Below, piece after piece: positions 7,156 to 10,021 of a DNA stretch of 10,021 nt (positions are counted from its first letter, which is position 1; every line of letters starts with the position of its first letter). The position numbers were made by a program, and so were the translations under genes. Below the pieces are notes generated by a model, which saw only the letters and a program-made list of their open reading frames with translations, was not told the origin of the DNA and made no database searches. Where the stretch lies: positions 1-10,021 of the forward strand of contig CAZGXU010000061.1 of the NCBI GenBank assembly GCA_964530075.1. The letters are read 5' to 3'. The stretch is from JANQEA01 sp964530075. Lineage in GTDB: Bacteria; Bipolaricaulota; Bipolaricaulia; UBA7950; UBA9294.

Positions 7156-7473
7156 ATGTACCGAAGCTCCGTTCGCAAGTTCATCCAGGGCGTGCTCAGT
7201 CTTCTCGACGAGGGTCGGGACATCTCCTTCGAACAGGTCACCGAATTGAAGGACTACACGGTCAACGATGTCCTCGCGATGCTGCGCGTCGACAAGGCGC
7301 AAAAGATCCGCGACGGGATGCCGCCGGAGGACTGGGGCGAGATCATGGCCTACGTCGGCCGATTTACGACCGCACACGGGCCGCAAGCGCTTCACTTCTA
7401 CGATTCGACGATCGAGAACAGCTTCCTTTGCTGGCTGGCAGCGATCGGCGTCGAGCTTCTCTCGGACGTGTAG
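7156..7473 (+). CDS. Hypothetical protein, 105 residues
   Basis: I do not recognise a family. The frame is open further upstream, but ATG at 7156 is the first start with a purine-rich site ahead of it (GGAGGAAAGGGGGCGGG, 7139-7155); the alternative in-frame ATG at 7108 has none. The protein is small and soluble, with no signal peptide or membrane helix. It begins with a basic helix (SSVRKFIQGVLSLLDEG), has an acidic middle predicted as two helices (residues about 20-60), and ends with an aromatic and hydrophobic segment (STIENSFLCWLAAIGVELLSDV). It is transcribed in the same direction as the c-di-GMP enzyme 131 bases downstream, so the two could share a transcript. An accessory or signalling-partner role is conceivable only from that position. 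Confidence 0.72.
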   Translation: MYRSSVRKFIQGVLSLLDEGRDISFEQVTELKDYTVNDVLAMLRVDKAQKIRDGMPPEDWGEIMAYVGRFTTAHGPQALHFYDSTIENSFLCWLAAIGVELLSDV

Positions 7474-7604
7474 AAACTGCGTGGAGCGTGCGGACGCGCG
7501 ACGAGTCCGGCTCAGCGAAGGTTCGCTGCCGGATCAGACACCTGTCCGGGATCGATCCGAGACGTTGGCGCAATATGGAGCACCAACATCGCGGGAGGTA
7601 GCCG

Positions 7605-9293
7605 GTGGGCGAGAAGCATTTGAATACTGAGGAACTGGTCAAGAACGCGTTGAATGGGATCTACCAGAGCTCGCCGGAAGGCGAGTTCCTGACCGTGAAC
7701 CGAGCGCTCGTTCGGCTGCTCGGATACGAGGATGAGGACACCCTGCGTGCGGCGAAGTTCGGCGATCTGATCGCTGAAAAGGCGAGGCCGGAGTTGCTGG
7801 AGGATCAGCTGCGGCGGGGCGCGGAGATTAGGAACGTCGAGATCGCACTGAAGGCGAAGGACGGACCGACTGTCGATGCGCTGCTCAACGCGAGGGCGGT
7901 ACGAACCGACGACGGGAAGTTCCTCTATCACGAGGGGATTCTCACCGACATCACGCACATCAAACGCCAGGAGGAACAGCTCCTCCACTTAGCGACGCAC
8001 GATCCGCTGACCGGCCTTCACAATCGGCGCGAGTTCAACGCGATCCTCGAACGTCATCTCGCCCGCGCCAAGCGCTACAGCGGGTACGGCGCGGTCCTCT
8101 GGATGGACCTCGACGGGTTCAAGGAGATCAACGACGGCCTGGGGCACAAGGTCGGCGACGAGCTTCTCGCCAGCCTGGCGCATCGGATGAAGTCGACGAT
8201 CCGTGAGTCGGACGTCCTCGCACGGCTCGGCGGGGACGAGTTCGCGATCCTCTACCCGAACGTCGATTCGACCCAGGTCCAGATCGCCGCGACGAGACTG
8301 CTCGACGCGATCCGCGGGCACGCCGCGAGCATCCAGGGGCAAGCGATCCGGACGACGGCGAGCATGGGGATCGTCCTGTTCCCGGAGCACGGGATGCAGC
8401 CGACCGAACTGCTGATGCAGGCCGACATGGCGATGTACCGAGCGAAGGGGCGGGGGCGAAACCGCTTCTGCGTCTACTCGCCCGATCAAGAGAAGCTCGA
8501 GGCACCGGAGAAACGGATCGACTGGCTGCGGCTGGTCCGCGAGGCGCTGGAGAGCGACGGGTTCATCCTGTACGCGCAGCCGATCCTCGATCTGAAGACC
8601 GACGAGATCGTTCGTTACGAGATCCTTCTCCGGCTTCTCGATCGGGACGGGGGAATCATCCCGCCGGGGGCGTTCCTCGACGTTGCGGAGCAGTTCGGGC
8701 TGAGCGGGGACATCGATCGATGGGTGCTCGGCAAGGTGGCGGAGATCCTGTCTGATGCCGAGATCATCAGGAAGGGGCTCTCGTTCGCCATCAACCTCTC
8801 TCCGCGGACGATGACCGACAACGAGTTCCTCGAGTTGATCTCCGCCATGCCGTCGCTGAGCATTATCGGCCCGGTCCGGCTGGTGATGGAGATCACCGAG
8901 ACGGCGGCGATCTACAACATCCATGTGGCGAAGGACTTCCTCCGAACGCTGCGGAGACAGGGATACGAGTTCGCACTCGATGACTTTGGGATGGGGTTCT
9001 CGTCGTTCTACCAGCTGAAGAACCTCGACGTCGACTACCTGAAGATCGATGGGAGCTTCATCCGCAATCTGTCGCACGATCCGATCGACAAACACTTGGT
9101 TCAGGCGATGGTCCATCTGGCGCGAAACCTGGGGAAGCAGACGATCGCCGAGTTCGTCGAGGATCGGGAGACGCTGGACATCCTCCGCGAAATCGAGGTC
9201 GATTGTGCCCAGGGTTTCTACATCGGCCGACCGAGGCCGCTCGACGACATCCTGGAGGAGAACCTCGAGGGCAACTCCGCCGGAGCGGCCTAG
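7605..9293 (+). CDS. PAS-GGDEF-EAL protein: c-di-GMP synthase/phosphodiesterase
   Basis: This 562-residue cytoplasmic protein makes and/or breaks c-di-GMP. Residues about 8-120 form a PAS domain ending in DITHIKRQEEQL, the usual linker into a GGDEF domain. The GGDEF domain (about 125-290) has DxLTGLxNRR, DxDxFKxxND and an intact GGDEF at 209-213. RESD at 200-203 lies exactly five residues before it, so the product-inhibition I-site is present. The EAL domain (about 305-550) has the signature as YEILLRL (E339, with I replacing A), N397, E432, DDFG (D459/D460), K480, E516/E519 in AEFVE, and Q536 in QGFYIGRP. The known metal and catalytic positions therefore all look retained and both activities are possible. 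The start is GTG, supported by GGGAGGT at 7593-7599; the nearby ATG at 7575 runs into a stop at once. There are no membrane segments. The PAS ligand is unknown. Its likely local target is the c-di-GMP riboswitch about 700 bases upstream on the other strand. Confidence 0.95.
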   Translation: MGEKHLNTEELVKNALNGIYQSSPEGEFLTVNRALVRLLGYEDEDTLRAAKFGDLIAEKARPELLEDQLRRGAEIRNVEIALKAKDGPTVDALLNARAVRTDDGKFLYHEGILTDITHIKRQEEQLLHLATHDPLTGLHNRREFNAILERHLARAKRYSGYGAVLWMDLDGFKEINDGLGHKVGDELLASLAHRMKSTIRESDVLARLGGDEFAILYPNVDSTQVQIAATRLLDAIRGHAASIQGQAIRTTASMGIVLFPEHGMQPTELLMQADMAMYRAKGRGRNRFCVYSPDQEKLEAPEKRIDWLRLVREALESDGFILYAQPILDLKTDEIVRYEILLRLLDRDGGIIPPGAFLDVAEQFGLSGDIDRWVLGKVAEILSDAEIIRKGLSFAINLSPRTMTDNEFLELISAMPSLSIIGPVRLVMEITETAAIYNIHVAKDFLRTLRRQGYEFALDDFGMGFSSFYQLKNLDVDYLKIDGSFIRNLSHDPIDKHLVQAMVHLARNLGKQTIAEFVEDRETLDILREIEVDCAQGFYIGRPRPLDDILEENLEGNSAGAA

Positions 9294-9655
9294 ATCCCCG
9301 CTGTCCCGAACCCGAAGGGGCGTGCCTCGTGACGGCGCAGGCCGGAGTCTGGTAATGCCGTAAGGAAGGGGTGTGTCTGGCACTGGGAGGGCAAGGCGGG
9401 CACATCGGGAGCGCGGAGGACGGTCGTGCCGTTTTCGATTCACCCGAGCATCCGAGCGGTATTCTCCTCGTGCTCCTGCCCTTGGTCTTGCGCCGGTCGG
9501 TGGCGAAGCCCCCCGCCGACCTCGACAGTGGCGGTCTCTACGAGACGTCCACAGCGACGCGACCCTTTCCAACGTCCTGTCGCTCGAGGAACGCGTTTTA
9601 GAAGTGCCCATTGAGGAAGGACCTGGAGACCGATTGTGGTCTCGATCCGGAGGCG
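9294..9655. other. Stretch without a convincing gene
   Basis: No intact gene is seen between the c-di-GMP enzyme and the disrupted frames beyond 9656. There is no hairpin with a T-run after the stop at 9293. The short open frames on either strand lack ribosome binding sites and are rich in arginine, serine and proline, as expected of non-coding GC-rich DNA. One plus-strand piece (about 9440-9545) encodes a hydrophobic run followed by KPPADLDSGGLYETS, which looks mildly coding, but it is soon interrupted. Confidence 0.5.
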
Positions 9656-10021
9656 ATGGCTCCCGAGACGTTGCGTGGACGGGTCGAGCGACGAAGGCCG
9701 TGCCTGTGGGCCGCCGGTTTCATTCTCGTCGGTACCGCGTCGGGCTATGCCGTTCAGCGATCGGCACCGACCAAGTGCGCTGGAAGGTTTCTCCGTATCG
9801 GACGTTTCGCCTGCTGGGAGGTGAGAGCGAGATCGCGACCGTCCGATACACGATCCTCGAACGGTCCCCGCTCGACCTGTCCCGAGACCGCCTCGGGAAC
9901 GAGACCGCGGTCCGACGGACTCGCCAAGGATGTTCTGATCCGCCCCGAGGGGCCCTCGATGTGGTCTACACAATCGTGCCGGACCAGGTGCTGTCCGGCG
10001 CCGGCATGGCAGCGGACTCCC
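9656..10021 (+). pseudogene. Possible frame-disrupted or partial gene running off the right edge
   Basis: Protein-like segments appear here in two plus-strand frames. From ATG 9656 (GGAGG two bases upstream, rather close) one frame encodes a basic start and then a hydrophobic helix, PCLWAAGFILVGTASGYAV, like a membrane anchor. From about 9760 a second frame becomes coding-like (TDQVRWKVSPYRTFRLLGG, then IATVRYTILERSPLDLSRDR and DVVYTIVPDQVLSG) with a high proportion of G or C at third positions. Around 9925-9950 the first frame again looks better for a short stretch (LAKDVLIRPEGP). Both frames stay open to the window edge. This would fit a membrane-anchored protein broken by frameshifts, either true decay or base-calling errors. 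In GC-rich DNA open frames arise by chance, so confidence is low. I recognise no family. Confidence 0.3.

Noticed and set aside
9541..9598. A minus-strand piece reading NAFLERQDVGKGRVAVDVS and a stop, reminiscent of an oxidoreductase C-terminus
   Set aside because: A stop codon directly precedes it in the same frame and nothing upstream continues the family, so the resemblance is probably chance or at most a tiny remnant.
7989..9611. A 540-residue open frame on the minus strand
   Set aside because: It is the antisense shadow of the PAS-GGDEF-EAL gene, whose domains and motifs are unmistakable on the plus strand.
9440..9973. A 177-residue minus-strand open frame
   Set aside because: Its composition is arginine-, glycine- and serine-rich without domain-like pattern, and it has no ribosome binding site; the plus strand looks more coding over the right half.

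Overview
The window comes from a GC-rich bacterium that starts genes behind purine-rich Shine-Dalgarno sites. The Sec signal peptide, the c-di-GMP riboswitch and the GGDEF-EAL protein are all bacterial. I see nothing that fixes the phylum: there is no rRNA or tRNA, and no surface-anchoring motif that would separate the main cell-envelope types.

Layout. The left edge (1-291) holds the end of a DUF4258-like gene overlapping a small DUF2283 gene. A lone 140-residue hypothetical gene (485-907) follows and ends in a strong intrinsic terminator (937-968). Reading toward it on the minus strand is the dominant gene (6763 down to 995). It encodes a 1922-residue secreted protein with a signal peptide, 15 tandem cadherin/Ig-like repeats, a lamin-tail-type domain and a C-terminal beta-rich domain. 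Eleven of the repeats are exactly 92 residues long, which makes a 3036-bp tandem DNA array. The minus-strand leader of this gene (about 6884-6785) carries a clear cyclic di-GMP-I (GEMM-I) riboswitch aptamer that ends just before the ribosome binding site. Diverging on the plus strand are a 105-residue hypothetical gene (7156-7473) and a PAS-GGDEF-EAL c-di-GMP synthase/phosphodiesterase (7605-9293). The last 730 bases (9294-10021) contain no intact gene, only short coding-like pieces in different frames.

How it fits together. The most interesting reading is a compact c-di-GMP circuit. A cytoplasmic PAS-controlled enzyme can make and break c-di-GMP, and about 840 bases away a c-di-GMP riboswitch sits in the leader of a giant calcium-binding-type surface or secreted protein. 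The parts are seen in the sequence; that they work as one local circuit is inference. The near-identical DNA patches inside the repeat array point to recent duplication or gene conversion, so repeat number and sequence probably vary between strains.
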